A stretch of DNA of 64,000 nucleotides, from positions 38,594,458 through 38,658,457 of the forward strand of contig NC_088300.1 in NCBI RefSeq assembly GCF_032854445.1, read 5' to 3'. Below, piece by piece: positions 1 to 14,200 of this stretch (position 1 is the first letter of the stretch; each line of letters opens with the position of its first letter). The stretch is from Liolophura sinensis (Eukaryota; Mollusca; Polyplacophora; Chitonida; Chitonidae). Position numbers and translations under genes: made by a program. The notes under the pieces were generated by a model. It did no database searches and was not told the origin of the DNA. It worked only from the letters and a program-made list of their open reading frames with translations.

Positions 1-3000
1 TTTAACTCAAATCACATTGGCCAGAGTTCCATCTTCACATATCCAAAATGAAATAAGGTCTTGTCAGCAGTACTGTATACGAATGTATAATTTCTTTAAA
101 CTTAAAAGAACAGTTAAATAGATGCTCCGAAATGATACAATGTACAGGTATATAGCTTACCTGGTGCACAAGTAAAAATCATGGTATTTAACATCTAATG
201 GCAGGGTTTAAATCATGACAAAATTTTAGTGTTGTGGTAGTTGTGATAGTGTGGTAGTTATCTCTAATGATTTCTCTGAAATGTTAATACAATCTCTTGA
301 ACCTGAAGCAATGTGGACATGATTTGGTTTCCCCAGCAAGAAACAAAGATTCAAAAAGAGCATGTTAAATACATGTACAAACACAATGGCAAGTTGGCAA
401 TAAGGACAGAATGGTGGCGTGTGTTTATGGTGTGAGGCTGAGAGAGAATCAAGCTATTTACAAGCTAACCCCTCGTCTTTCTAATAATGATGGGGCTGGT
501 GTGGAAGATGCTGATCATCATCAAGCAGTCTTGCAGTTGGCCTGGCGATGACAGACCCCTGGCAGGTTCCCTCGGCCTGTCCTTGTCTAGGACTGTCCAT
601 GTCTGCCTGGGACCCTCCACTGCTGACAGACACAAGGCTATCCCTTACACTAGAGAAGAACTCAACAGACTGGCATTTCTGTTCCTAGATCCCAAGCCTG
701 ATTGACCATGGGTCAGCTCTCTCTCCATCCCTGCTGTTTCTCCTGCATCACACATGGTTATCTGTGTCAGATCAGGCCTTCCCCATCAGATACAAGCCAG
801 TGCAACTAACATGTGGGCTTATTTTAAAATTTGTATCATTATCCACCCATGTCAAGAGCCCAAGGGTCACAAGACTGGGCTAAATTTGCGACTTCCAAAT
901 CAATGACCACAGCAGTCTGAGCGGAAAAGTTGGGTGAAATTTCACCATATGGCTACATAATGACACTAAGAAATGTTAGAACAAACCAACAAGCTGCAAA
1001 ATTTCTGTAAGTAAACAATATATTGTTTTATTTTCTTTTCTTGTCTCTCTCTTATTTTTGAATTGGGGTTTTACCCGTAGGTGTAAGCCCTCTCCAACCA
1101 CACCCCCGCCCCACCACCCAATTTCTTAACACACAACATGGTGGTAGGGTTAATGGGTGCAGAAAACCAGTCAGACCAAGAGACCAACACAAACAACTGA
1201 CTGTGTGGTAAATATCTGGCAATTAACCCTTCTCAGATCATTATATTTTTTGAACGATCAGGTCTGCCAAATGGTTTCGAGTCAGAGTTTAAGAGAAAGA
1301 TTAATAATTCACATACTTCAAAAAAGTTCAGAAATTTCACCAGGGGGAGCTTACATGATTGACGAGGTAATTAACTTGTAAGTCAATTAGCTGTACAAAT
1401 GAGGCAATCTACCACAGGTGATCTCTAGTCATGTAAAGAATGTTTGTCAGGGAGACATGTTTGTTCCTCAGTAATCATTAGACAAATGAGATGGTTAAGG
1501 GTTGAGTACCTGTCTGCCCAAACACTTTACACTACCTGTCCCATAAAACTAGAAGGTACCAAGAAAATCTTGAACATGGCAGCCTGAGCTTAACCTTGAA
1601 ATGACCTTTGAATTGTTACGTTAAGTCCTCTAATCTCTAGCATGCCATTAAAAAAAAATTATTAAGAAATATATGCTTACTGTTTTACGTACAAAAATGT
1701 AGCTTTCTACACATATTGCTTATGTTTCCACTAGCCACATTTTGACAACTGAAATTAGCATTTCCCAAAAGATTAACTTTAGGGTCCAAAATTCACACTT
1801 TATTACTGAGTTTGCTTCAATGTGAGACACGCAGACATGTTCAAATGCCAAAGATTCAAGATACTCAGTCTAACTGTAAGCAATATTCTGCTTATTGCTT
1901 ATATGTGTAGTTTAATTTGAAGAATATAAAATGTATAGGTCAATGTTAAATGCACGTATCCATTTAAAAAAAAAAACTGTGATATTACACTGTGTTGTTA
2001 TTCAAAGTTCAATGCACTAATTCATGTGATAGCACATATTATACGATACTGTTTTATACACGTATGACTTATTTTGTATACTGAATACTGTATTTCACCC
2101 AAAGATAAGCTTTTATCAAAAGTGGCACAATCTGACTGATTCATCCACCTTATAAAGTCACTTAAAACTATTTTGTGAAGTTGGATTAAATTAATTACCG
2201 CTATCAAAAAAAAAAAAAAGAGTTGTCATTTTAAGGCTTTTGAGCATATCTGAAAATGCATTTTTACATATAAATTTCAGGTGAAATACAATATATTTGA
2301 ATGTTTGTTCAGCTTTGGTTCATGTGAACTTAAGCAGGATTTAGTATATGCATGTAAACACAGACAAGTCCCTATCTAGTGGAACCAGAATGCACAGTGG
2401 TGTGAGCACCTCGGCAAAGTTCTGCTGTGTGTCCTACAGCACATTACAACACAGCGCTGTGTTAACACAAACCCCGAAACACACTCCAGACCTGTTCAAT
2501 TGACAGCCAATGGCAGATTACGTCAGCTCATGACACAAACCATTTCCGTAAACGACTAAATAATGCCAGCTTTCCTTAGACCACTAAATCATTCTGTTCA
2601 CAACGTCTGTAGTTTTTGTTCCTCCTCACACACCTTATTCAGCTTTGAACTGTTGCTGATACCTGCAAGATGTCAGTGATGAATGCTCGTTACGTCGTCT
2701 TTTTCTTAGAGTTCTGCTTGGAACTTCTGCAAAGAGTGCAGGACATAACGAAGGCCTATGGGTTTCTATCTTAACGGCAATCTTTTTTTTTCTCTTGTGA
2801 ACAGTCCAAAACATGGTATCAGCAGAAAAACTTCAAAGACTATGAGGGGTAAAAATATGATATACATTTACATAAAAATATTGCTTAGGGAAATTAAAAT
2901 AATTTCCAAGAATGTGTTTGTTGTATATATACGTATATATATAAAGCTTTAATTGAAATTTTGACAGAATTTTTTTCTGTATTTCTCTCTCATTGTTAAT

Positions 3001-6000
3001 TTCTTTAAAAAGTCCCTATCACGGTTTTCTCATTGGTCAGAATAACAAATATCTTCCCTATTAAAGGATGCCATTTTACCGGAGAGGGTCAGGTGATACA
3101 CCCAACCAAGAATTTTTTTACGGATGACCTGGGGGATTTGATTTCCTCTGGATTCTGTCCATAGTTTTCTGTACCCATCAACCTGAGCTATCACATAAGT
3201 AATATATATGGTACAGTGGTAAATCCCTGATCAATCAAAAAGTAAATAAATAAATGTCTCTGATCACTGCACATCCCACAACGAGGCTAACCCTGCAGGT
3301 TTGTCAAGAAGCATAGTAAAGACTATGTTTAGCACCCTACTATCCTTACCCCTATGTTCTGCTCCGATATGCTTCAAATGCTTAAAGGTCTAAACAATCC
3401 TATCAAACCATCAATTCATGAATAATTCATAGCCCATATCCATTCCTCTTTGACTTTGACAGAAGGGTGTAGATTGTCATCGGCTAAAGAGGAGTGAGCG
3501 AAAAATCTCCACAGGTAATCAGAGGCATGGCAGAGATGAATAAAGCTTTATATTAACATCGGCTGAGCCACCTTCTGGACAGGTGTGCATCATGTAAGCT
3601 CCGTCGTACATCACAGATAAGTGTAGTTATGCCCTGTTGCGCAAGCATCAGTTCTACAGTCTGAGGTAATTGGCATGTATCACCTATTGTTGAGGCCATG
3701 AATAAGAAAACAAATCTGTTATGTCATAAATTGTGTATCAGCCCCTGGTTTTGACAGAAGCTCGGGACAAAGACGGTAATAAATCCTGCATTGCTGTGAC
3801 ACAGCCTCAGTAACAGCAGAGGTGTGAACTAACTAGGCACCACAAGCCTCAATTCTTACCCTAAATGAAACTATCCAACCACTTGTCAGCCTTTGTGATT
3901 TATCGGGACATTACATGGTAATGCGGCGGTGAGGGTCAACCCACAGATCAACTACGCTGACTGCAAGTTAGAGCCACGGTCTAACTGGTGTCAAACATCA
4001 GGTGTGCACAGTTTACAGGAACGGCAAAAGGCCAGGTATTAAATAGCTCTGACGATCAAATTGTAACTAGACGGAGACTCAGGCTTGCAAGTTAAGGTTA
4101 CAAATTGATTGTTGTCACCTCGCTTCATGTGAAGGTAAGCCAGAAAGCAGACCCTTGTTTGATTCAATAATTCATACCTGGGCAATAGGTTAACGAGATG
4201 GCTTGGATTTTTTTGCTCAGCCAAGGTCTCATTTGGAGCTACGAGTGAACAAGTTTTATGAGTGTGTATTGATCAGCTGGTTTCATTAGCAGGTATCATG
4301 GGCGTTATGGCAGGGCCTAATCGGTGAAAGATAATACACACTTTACGGATGGTTTGAGGTGGGTGTTACAGGCGCTCATAAAACACACACATCATAACAA
4401 ACTTAAAAGGAGGCACAACGGTGTGCGTCACTAAAGCTTAGCAGTAAACAACACCAGAGATAATCTTATTACAATCAAAAATTAATAATCAGTATATCAA
4501 GCAAAACTCTGTGCCAAATTTTAAATAATTTTCAATATCACTGGCTGCTGACGTAATGATGGGTCAAAATGATAGGGTTTTACATCTACCTATATGATAT
4601 CATAATGGAGAAAATATGTTTCTTATATTGGTGCAATGTTTCAAGTCAAAATACTGATTTCTGGGACTTTCCTTAGCTGGACATATTATAAACATTTATC
4701 AAACAAAGTTTCAAAATGTACCTGAATCAAAATTTACATGCAGCACTGTCATTCTTGGAACATCAGCTCACAAGATGTATTAGATTTCTGCCTTGAAACA
4801 ATAGGCCTGCTCTGAATTACCTCCCTTGTTACAAGACAGCGACATTTATCCTGGGCTTCCTAAATAAGTATGCTAAATTAAAATCTGTCTTAAAGCTAAG
4901 TCTTCAGCTAGCTTATGTCACTTTAACTAAGAAACTTGCTATTTGGCATCCTCTGAAGTCCTGCGAAACCACAGCTTACTCCTAATAACACACCAAATGG
5001 AAGAGTGCCCTTAAGGGAGGTAATTTGGTGCAGTCCTATTTGAATGATAAATATTAACAAAATCAGACATTATCATATTAAGTACCTGGAATGCTAAACG
5101 TAGCAAATCTTTCTGTAAACAAGTCAAAAGCTAAAGACATTAGTCACATTAAAGCAGTTGGAATGGCCAAAAAAACGGAAACACTATTCCATCAAAAAGT
5201 ATCAGTGTTCGGCTATCAATCCAGCCTCAGTAAACATGGTCTTGAGACAGGAAAGTAGTGTAATTAAGGCTTCAGTCCTGGATTTGGGTTGTAATTCTAC
5301 CAGTGTTGCAGAGAGCCCTACACGATGCAGCAGGTAGATAATGACACAGCAAACACAAAAGCACTCCCTTCACTAATCGCTGGGAGTAAATGTGACTCTG
5401 CTAAAAGTCTCCCCATAGCCCCCACACTTATCGCCTCATTTCATAACAATGCTATTCAATTTCCAGCATATTCCGTCCAGAACTCTCCAAGCCATTTCCT
5501 GCAACAGCTTATTAATACCCAGATGACGTAAAAAAAACTCTTCCACCCTTACCCCCAGACAAAAAAATACAGCCACTTTCTTATCACTGAAGTAAAGGGA
5601 TTCACACCATTGGATGTAAACATTAAGCATGGGAACTTCTCCTTTTTGTCATCAGTCAGGAATCTACTCCTGATTTACAGACCTCCCTGATATTATATCA
5701 GGTGGGGAAAAGGGTTCGTATGAACTCTGTAGCCCGGGTTAACACACGCGCTGTAAATACGTCAAACATTACCATCATTCACTTGTCGTATAGCCACATA
5801 GAGTGTTAGCCTCAAAAATGTGATTAAGACAAAGTAACATGGATATGTATCAACATATAATTAAATTCTATTAACAGTCAGTCTATTTAACTGCCACAGC
5901 TTTTAATATCAGGTAGATTTCGAAAAAATTACATCAAAAAGCACAACAATCTTGCTTCTAAATAATGCAGATTTCCATGGAAGAATGTCATGGATGAAAG

Positions 6001-7192
6001 AAAAACTTCATGTGCATACCTAAATGACCTTAAAATTTGACAACAAAATATCATTTTTGGAGGTAAATTAATGTCATGAGGTATTATTTTTGGTGCTAAA
6101 CTTTACATATCATCCTACCTTCCAAACATCTCTCAAACACCTTTCTAAACTCAACAGAGCTCCCAGAATCTGGAAAAATGAGCAACTGGGTCAAGGGTGA
6201 AAATTTTAGGTCACTCAGGGTAAATTGTATTAGATTTGAGCTTAGCCTCGTTCATTAATGGGAAAAACACATAGTGTACTATAGCCAGTGTGAAATGCTC
6301 CATTTGTAGACAGCAGATGGGTGCTTGGGGACTCTACTTAGGGCTGGTTACTGGTAAAACTGATTTATTCTGGTATTATGACAGCTGAATCACAAAGATC
6401 AAAATATGTCAGGAATCACCATGGACGAATGATAGGCCATTATTAATGTATAACTCACCAGATATCCTAATAATGGTTACAAATGCAGGCTTTGTTCATC
6501 TTCAGTTTATAGTAATTCAGTCAAAGCACACACTTAAGCCACACATTAATTAATACACATTTATCCAATCAAACAAGGGTTGAAGGCCAGCATATAAAGT
6601 TAGAGTGTACTGAAATTATTGTATCAAAATTAAGCGACATCTCTAATTCACACCGGACAATGGTGGAAAAGCATGGGGGACAGAAAGATTTATCACAAGG
6701 CTAAAAAGAAAGAAATTGATTTAGCACCTCGAGTGAATGCCATGACAACAGAATGCAATTTTCACAACAGAAGAGCAGATATTGAAACATTACATGGATG
6801 AGTGGTTAGGTCAGCTGATAAAAGAGTTGCCCCTGCCCAGCCCAGCTGGTAGCCTCAGCCCAGGGGCTGAAATAGAGACCCACTGTTAACAGATCTGATT
6901 GATGCACCACACTGAGAGAATGCAGGAGAGAGGAAGCTGGTATCTGATACTGATCAATTGTGGAGGGGTAGGGGGGGGGGGGGGGCGTAACCCTACAAAA
7001 TGTCCCTGGACAGAGGATGATGACCAAGGGATGAGAGATAGAGGAAGTGGCGCTGGATCAAAGACTATAGCTAGTGCGCCCTTGATGAACTGTCTGGACA
7101 TTTGTAATTTGTTGGTTGGGTAAGGGCTGCTGTAACACTGTCCAATTCAAACAATATAAAACTTATAGCCATGTGTGTGCACTGTTACAAAT
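1..7192. other. PTK7 downstream intron, left part; no gene seen
   Basis: AT-rich single-copy-looking DNA with homopolymer runs and stop codons in all frames. The open frames present are short, with no domain signature and no convincing paired splice sites. The GC-richer piece at 480-720 and the pieces at 2380-2760 and 3480-4330 are less degenerate and could be intronic regulatory elements. A run of 15 G lies at 6971-6985. Assignment to the PTK7 intron is inferred from the absence of any later Ig exon in the window. Confidence 0.5.
6971..6985 (+). repeat. Poly-G tract (G15)
   Basis: An uninterrupted run of 15 G preceded by GGGG and TAG. It could form a G-quadruplex with neighbouring G runs. 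The same kind of tract recurs at 18722-18738 (G10 A G6) and 43685-43698 (G14). The length of such runs is prone to sequencing error. Confidence 0.85.
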
Positions 7193-9210
7193 AGACCCTG
7201 TTCAAATAGCACTGATCACCTACACTACACTGATAACCACAAGCATCAGAACATAGACCCTGTTCAAATAGCACTGATCACCTACACTACACTGATAATC
7301 ACAAGCACGATATCATAGACCCTGTTCAAATAGCACTGATCACCTACACTACACTGATAATCACAAGCACGAGATCATAGACCCTGTTCAAATAGCAATG
7401 ATCACCTACACTACGCTGATAACCACAAGCATCAGAACATAGACCCTGTTCAAATAGCACTGATCACCTACACTACACTGATAACCACAAGCATCACAAC
7501 ATAGACCCTGTTCAAATAGCACTCATCACCTACACTACACTGATAACCACAAGAACATAGACCCTGTTCAAATAGCAGTGATCACCTACACTACACTGAT
7601 AAACACAAGCATCAGAACATAGACCCTGTTCAAATAGCACTGATCACCTACACTACACTGATAATCACAAGCACGATATCATAGGCCCTGTTCAAATAGC
7701 ACTGATCACCTACACTACACTGATAATCACAAGCACGATATCATAGACCCTGTTCAAATAGCACTGATCACCTACACTACACTGATAATCACAAGCACGA
7801 TATCATAGACCCTGTTCAAATAGCACTGATCACCTACACGACACTGATAATCACAAGCACGAGATCATAGGCCCTGTTCAAATAGCACTGATCACCTACA
7901 CTACACTGATAACCACAAGCATCAGAACATAGACCCTGTTCAAATAGCACTGATCACCTACACTACACTGATAATCACAAGCATCACAACATAGACCCTG
8001 TTCAAATAGCACTGATCACCTACACTACACTGATAACCACAAGCATCAGAACATAGACCCTGTTCAAATAGCACTGATCACCTACACTACACTGATAATC
8101 ACAAGCACGATATCATAGACCCTGTTCAAATAGCACTGATCACCTACACTACACTGATAATCACAAGCACGATATCATAGACCCTGTTCAAATAGCACTG
8201 ATCACCTACACTACACTGATAACCACAAGCATCACAACATAGACCCTGTTCAAATAGCACTGATCACCTACACTACCCTGATAACCACAAGCATCAGAAC
8301 ATAGACCCTGTTCAAATAGCACTGATCACCTACACTACACTGATAACCACAAGCATCAGAACATAGACCCTGTTCAAATAGCACTGATCACCTACACTAC
8401 ACTGATAACCACAAGCATCAGAACATAGACCCTGTTCAAACAGCACTGATCACCTATACTACACTGATAATCACAAGCACGATATCATAGACCCTGTTCA
8501 AATAGCACTGATCACCTACACTACACTGATAACCACAAGCATCAGAACATAGACCCTGTTCAAATAGCACTGATCACCTACACTACACTGATAACCACAA
8601 GCATCAGAACATAGACCCTGTTCAAATAGCACTGATCACCTATACTACACTGATAACCACAAGCATCAGAACATAGACCCTGTTCAAATAGCACTGATCA
8701 CCTACACTACACTGATAACCACAAGCATCAGAACATAGACCCTGTTCAAATAGCACTGATCACCTACACTACACTGATAATCACAAGCACGATATCATAG
8801 ACCCTGTTCAAATAGCACTGATCACCTACACTACACTGATAACCACAAGCATCAGAACATAGACCCTGTTCAAATAGCACTGATCACCTACACTACACTG
8901 ATAACCACAAGCATCAGAACATAGACCCTGTTCAAATAGCACTGATCACCTACACTACACTGATAATCACAAGCACGATATCATAGACCCTGTGCAAATA
9001 GCACTGATCACCTACACTACACTGATAATCACAAGCACGATATCATAGACCCTGTTCAAATAGCACTGATCACCTACACTACCCTGATAACCACAAGCAT
9101 CAGAACATAGACCCTGTTCAAATAGCACTGATCACCTACACTACACTGATAACCACAAGCATCAGAACATAGACCCTGTTCAAATAGCACTGATCACCTA
9201 TACTACACTG
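7193..9210 (+). repeat. 62-bp minisatellite, about 33 copies
   Basis: Tandem units of 62 bp begin AGACCCTGTTCAAATAGCAC and contain CTGATCACCTACACTACACT. The 3' end of each unit comes in two main versions, AACCACAAGCATCAGAACAT and AATCACAAGCACGATATCAT, with a few hybrids. One unit near 7.5 kb is shortened (ACCACAAGAACAT). Apart from these, units are almost identical, which implies recent expansion or homogenisation. It lies inside the PTK7 intron and has no coding frame. Confidence 0.97.
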
Positions 9211-10631
9211 TGTCCAAACATTATTGATTTTCTCCCAACTGATGACAGGACATGAAATAAAAGCATTTGATTTCTTTTGTCAAATCACAAATTTATTACT
9301 GCAAATTTCAAACAACACAACCATACATATCATTTACTTGTGTGTGCCTAGATCAAAGATAATCAAAACATCAAAGGATTGAGAGAGCCAATACATGTGT
9401 TACATCATTACCTATACCTTATCAGATACTACCTGGACTAACTGGAATTCTGATAGTCTATATTACCTTAAATTCTCCTCAGGCATGACAATATCTCAGG
9501 TAACTATGTGGTAAAAATGATGACCTCAGGTATTTGATTTACCTGTCAGTATCATATTATTGAACCCATCCACTGTTATGCACCCGTCTCCACATTGTTA
9601 CCTGGCCTAACCGTAACACAGATGAGGCTTGTTGAAGCCTCTGATCTCGGGTAAACACTAGGTAAACACTTGAGCAATTTGTTCTGAAGCCTTATCAGCT
9701 GTCAGGACTTTAGAAATCACAGGGGTTATTGCTTGTTAATAGGAATGTCAACAAACTCGGGGATTTACCGGTAAATGGAACAATCTTTACTGCAACACTA
9801 AAGCCTTACATTTAAAGGAGATATGACAGATTCAGTCTGAGTAGAAACACAGATTCTATGACTTTGGCACTGGTCTTAAATTAAAGTGTATAAATCACAG
9901 TATTCAAAACCCAGAGAAATGTCTGAAATTCAGCTGAATATGATCTTAATATTCTTGACTTAGGCACCATAGTCTGGAAATATATGTAATGGAAAATAAC
10001 CATCAAGCCTAACTTTTATTTACAAGTTTTTATTCCGATGGGATTCAAAAACATGCTCATGCATTTTTTAAGTTTTACAACGGCAGTCAGGTGTATGGGA
10101 TGAAAAAATAAAACAGTCTTCAGGGTAAACTGCCATTTTGTGTATTCGACAAACTCGAGCATGATCATCTTGACATACATATGCTCTGGTATCAGGAATG
10201 TGAAATGGTTACTTCCAAAACTCTGTCACAATATAGAATATTTTTTCCTTGTGACTATTCAAATCACCACACAAATGATACCATTTAAAAGACTATCTTG
10301 TCCACAAGATGCATGCAGCTGAAAGAGAAGTTGCAAATATGTCAGTGATCTCAGTCACAACTACAGCTACCTCTGCCTTTAGCAATGAAGCCCATAGAAC
10401 ATGTATCTATTTAGTTCCAACATGACTCCAACAACAAACAATACCTGTAGGCTATTTGGCCCAAAAAAGCTTTTGTGTTAACATAAACATTTCAGCAGAC
10501 AAAGGAAAATATACACTCTATTAACTTAGTTATCTCTATTTCTAGCATTTCCAGCCATAATAAACATTCTACATCAGTCACCTTGGCAAAAACTGTATCT
10601 ACCCATTAACTTTTCTATTATCTCCATTCCA
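9211..10631. other. Intronic DNA, no gene or repeat recognised
   Basis: AT-rich sequence between two minisatellites. I see no domain-like open frame, no splice-site pair around a plausible exon, and no recognisable mobile element. Confidence 0.5.
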
Positions 10632-10854
10632 CTTACATCTCCCATCATTATGTTCCCTATCCCCGATGTTTTGCGTACATCTCCTATCATTATGTTCCCT
10701 ATCCCGGATGTTCCACATACCTCACCTATCGTTATGTTCCCTATCCCTGATGTTCCACGTACATCTTCTATCATTATGTTCCCCATCCCTGATGTTCCAC
10801 ATACATCTCCTATCATTATGTTTCCTATCCCCAATGTTCCATAAACATCTCCTA
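10632..10854 (+). repeat. 42-bp tandem repeat, 5 copies
   Basis: Five units of 42 bp start at TATGTTCCCTATCCC, continue GATGTTCCACATACATCTCC and end TATCAT. They run directly into the 24-bp array that follows. The right half of the 42-bp unit (GATGTTCCACATACATCTCC) is nearly the same as the 24-bp unit, so the shorter repeat probably arose from it. Confidence 0.92.
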
Positions 10855-11262
10855 GCTATGTTCCATGAACATCTCCTAGCTATGTTCCATGAACATCTCC
10901 TAGCTATGTTCCATGAACATCTCCTAGCTATGTTCCATGAACATCTCCAAGCTATGTTCCATGAACATCTCCTAGCTATGTTCCATGAACATCTCCTAGC
11001 TATGTTCCATGAACATCTCCAAGCTATGTTCCATGAACATCTCCAAGCTATGTTCCATGAATATCTCCTGGCCATGTTCCATGAACATCTCCTAGCTATG
11101 CTCCATGAACATCTCCAAGCTAAGTTCCATGAAAATCTCCTAGCTAAAGTCCATAAAAATCTCCAAGCTAAGGTCCATGAAAATCTCCTAGCTACATTCC
11201 ACGAACATCTCCATGCTAACTAAGTTCCATGAAAATCTCCTTGCTAAGTTCCATGTACATCT
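10855..11262 (+). repeat. 24-bp tandem repeat, about 17 copies, each with a TTCCATGAA-type core
   Basis: Units read ATGTTCCATGAACATCTCCT then AGCT. About the first eleven are near-identical; the last six have drifted (for example TCCATGAAAATCTCC). Each intact unit carries the inverted repeat TGTTCATGGAACA read on the minus strand, with the core TTCCATGAA matching the STAT-site pattern TTCNNNGAA. Because 24 is divisible by three, the array gives a long open frame of an 8-residue repeat (MFHEHLLA) on the plus strand, opposite to PTK7. I treat this as a by-product. Confidence 0.93.
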
Positions 11263-14200
11263 AGGCACTATGTCTGACTATGGATTGAATCAGACTGATT
11301 TTCCGTAAATAGTGTACAAATCTGAATTAACCGGGATTAGGCCAACTAGAACAGAATGGGAAGAATCAGAGACTTTGTTGAATCACTTAACTCAACACCC
11401 TGATCACCCAGAATCTGACTTGATTTACACTCACTGGATGGAGCATTGAGTCAGATGGACTTAATGTAATACAAATAGACAAAGCTGAAACTGACTGCAT
11501 TTGACAGAATCCAAATGGAAACTGAATTCGAGGGGGAATTGAAATGGATGGGACTAAATAAAACTAGAACATGTTAAATCAGACTAAAGAAAGTCCCATT
11601 CACACTGTGCAATTTTTCATTTTGATTCACTGAATACAGCTAATAAAAACAAACTAAGTCAAATCGGTACCATGGGACAAAAATCCAGCGAAATTCCACA
11701 TGTTTTCAGTTTGTTAAATTCACCACAAATTGCAACATGTGAACACAGCTCCCTTCATCCTTAAACTGTGAGTCTAGACAGGACTGAATCAAAGTGGAGT
11801 TTAACCAATCAAATTGTGATGAACCACATGAGAGAATAGGAGTACTGGTCAGTGTGGCCATTCATTACTATCATGGCCTTGCCAGCTTTGTCTTATCACA
11901 TCTCTCCAGCTGTCCTGCTTCAGCCAACTCAACAGGGTCTCAAAACTCTCCTGTGTACAACCCCCTGATAAAGAGAATCTTAGTAGGGCTATCACAGAAC
12001 CTAAAAACTCCCTGCACATATACACTTCTGACCTTGGGTTACCTAGGCAGCTTAAACCTTCCTAAACACTTCATGGACTGGCCAAAAACTTCAGCTGAAC
12101 ATCCTAAAGTTTTGGGCTTGTCAGTTGTTATAGTACTCCAGACGCAGCCAATCATTTCTCCCCTATGAACTTCGGATAAATTAGAATGTACTGTATGCGT
12201 CGAAACAGGCATTCGTATATCAGCCGTCGACCAAAATGGACGTACTGGATCAATGATCATAAGGCCAATTCCCAAAATGACATTTTACACAAACCACCAA
12301 AGAAAGTATATAAAGAGTAAAATTAGGATAGAATCATGCAAAGGGAAGTTTAATTTCTATGATGTTGGGAAAACACAAGGAAAATTGATGCCTCTCGGCA
12401 AATGAATTATCAAATGAATGAAATCAGTATTCAAGGCGTATCACTTACAGAATGTCTGAATAAAATGAATTAGATTTCTAGACAAAAATTCCAAAACTTT
12501 ATTCAAATACTGAAAAGATTTGACTAGTGTTGAAAATGATTCTATCCACAATGAACGAGTGTCCTTATTCTCAAATCTGTTACTGCACGTCCAAACACTA
12601 TACACCTACTCAATCATCACACTTTGTATTTGTGCTGTATCATGTAACATTTACCAGTACGACTACAACAAAAGGACCTTATCACTCTAGGTTTGGACAG
12701 TTCATTATTTCACCAAAGTAGTTATCAGATATACAGTGTACAGAATGTGATAGTGAATGATGAGAGTGGAAATGCCACTTTATTTACATACATGTACACA
12801 AGTACAGGTACCAGTATATTACAATATCAATATGCATGGACTCTCAATGGGTGGCCTGGGGACAGATGAAGTGCTCATTATGGTACCGGATTCTATTGTT
12901 TGTCCAGTACAAAAAGAGATTTTTGACACAAAGAAGCTTCCAACAATTACCAATGATGTATCCATATCTGACAGCTCTATGTAAATATGATCCCATTAAT
13001 ATACTAATATTTATTTCCCATAAAACAGAATTATATGAGAGTTTTACTGTTGAACTACACAACACATACAAGTACAATGTATCATGTAATGCTTAAATGT
13101 CTCGAACTAAAAGTGTGCAGCACATACTAATAATAAAAAGTGTAATAGATACACATTTCGCGATTCATCTATTTAGTCCACAAAAGGAACACAATGTACT
13201 ATAATGAGTGTATAGGTCAGTGAACAGAAGATGTACACATGTACACATGAAACAAAACGTGTATGAACAGTTGTTCTAGTTTCAATGACAACAAAGGAAA
13301 GGAAGCATATCTTGAAAGTTGCATGTATTACTTTATTAACTACACATTTTATTTTCAAGTATGATCAGTCTGCAAAAGTACGGTACCTGTCCTTGTTGGG
13401 AATAAAATGCAAGGTTTCGCCACAGATGATCCAAACATGAACAGAACACACCAGAGCTTGAAGAGTTGACATAAGTGGTATTTACTGTTTGGGCGATCTA
13501 ATGCTTTTGCTGCAAACTACTGGACTATAACCAGTTTAAATCGGCTGTGAGCAGTTTTACCTCAGGGATTTCTCTCAGGTACGATAGTTTCTTCTTGGAT
13601 ATGTTTTGTTAAGTACGACGTTAAACCCCAAGCACTCACTCACTCTTGGCTATGTGTCTTTTCCTCCACCCATGATAATTGCCATACAAGTGAAATACCT
13701 CCCATGTATGGAATAAAATTCCAACGAAATAAATAAATTACAGCATACCTGTAATCTGTTTAAATGTTCTACTGAACAGACACACACTGAAATGTAAACT
13801 ACTAAGGGGAGAAAGAGACCTCATTAAGCTAGTGGGCAAGGTGTGAGTCAAGCCCCACAGGACTAGCCATAACCTCAATTATTGGGGGATTGACAGAGCT
13901 GGCATTCTGACCCCTTTCACAATGGCTGAACACCCCCCAGGAAATATTTCCTTACTCATCCCCTCCTGATACTCTGCTCCAATCTGGTCAGCCAGCGGGC
14001 CAGCACTATCACAATCCACCGCCATCAATAACTGACCATGTTTACATTGGCTCCTCTTCCAAAATATTTTCACTCCCTCAGAAAAGGGAAAGCCAAAAAT
14101 TGAACAAAAAATTAATCCTGGTCAGTGTTATTCTAGACTGTATGTAAATCAGGTGCATCAATGCACTGGGGCATCTTGGGAGTATGAAGTCCATCAGCCA

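Noticed and set aside
487-705. 72-codon GC-rich plus-strand frame
   Set aside because: No family resemblance, no splice context, antisense to the PTK7 intron; better read as a GC-rich intronic island.
7193-9210. CRISPR-like direct repeats
   Set aside because: Units are contiguous with no unique spacers, and the genome is eukaryotic.
10666-11223. 185-codon plus-strand open frame of an 8-residue repeat
   Set aside because: It is the direct translation of the 24-bp minisatellite (24 = 8 codons), stays open in more than one frame and strand, and lies in an intron of the opposite strand.
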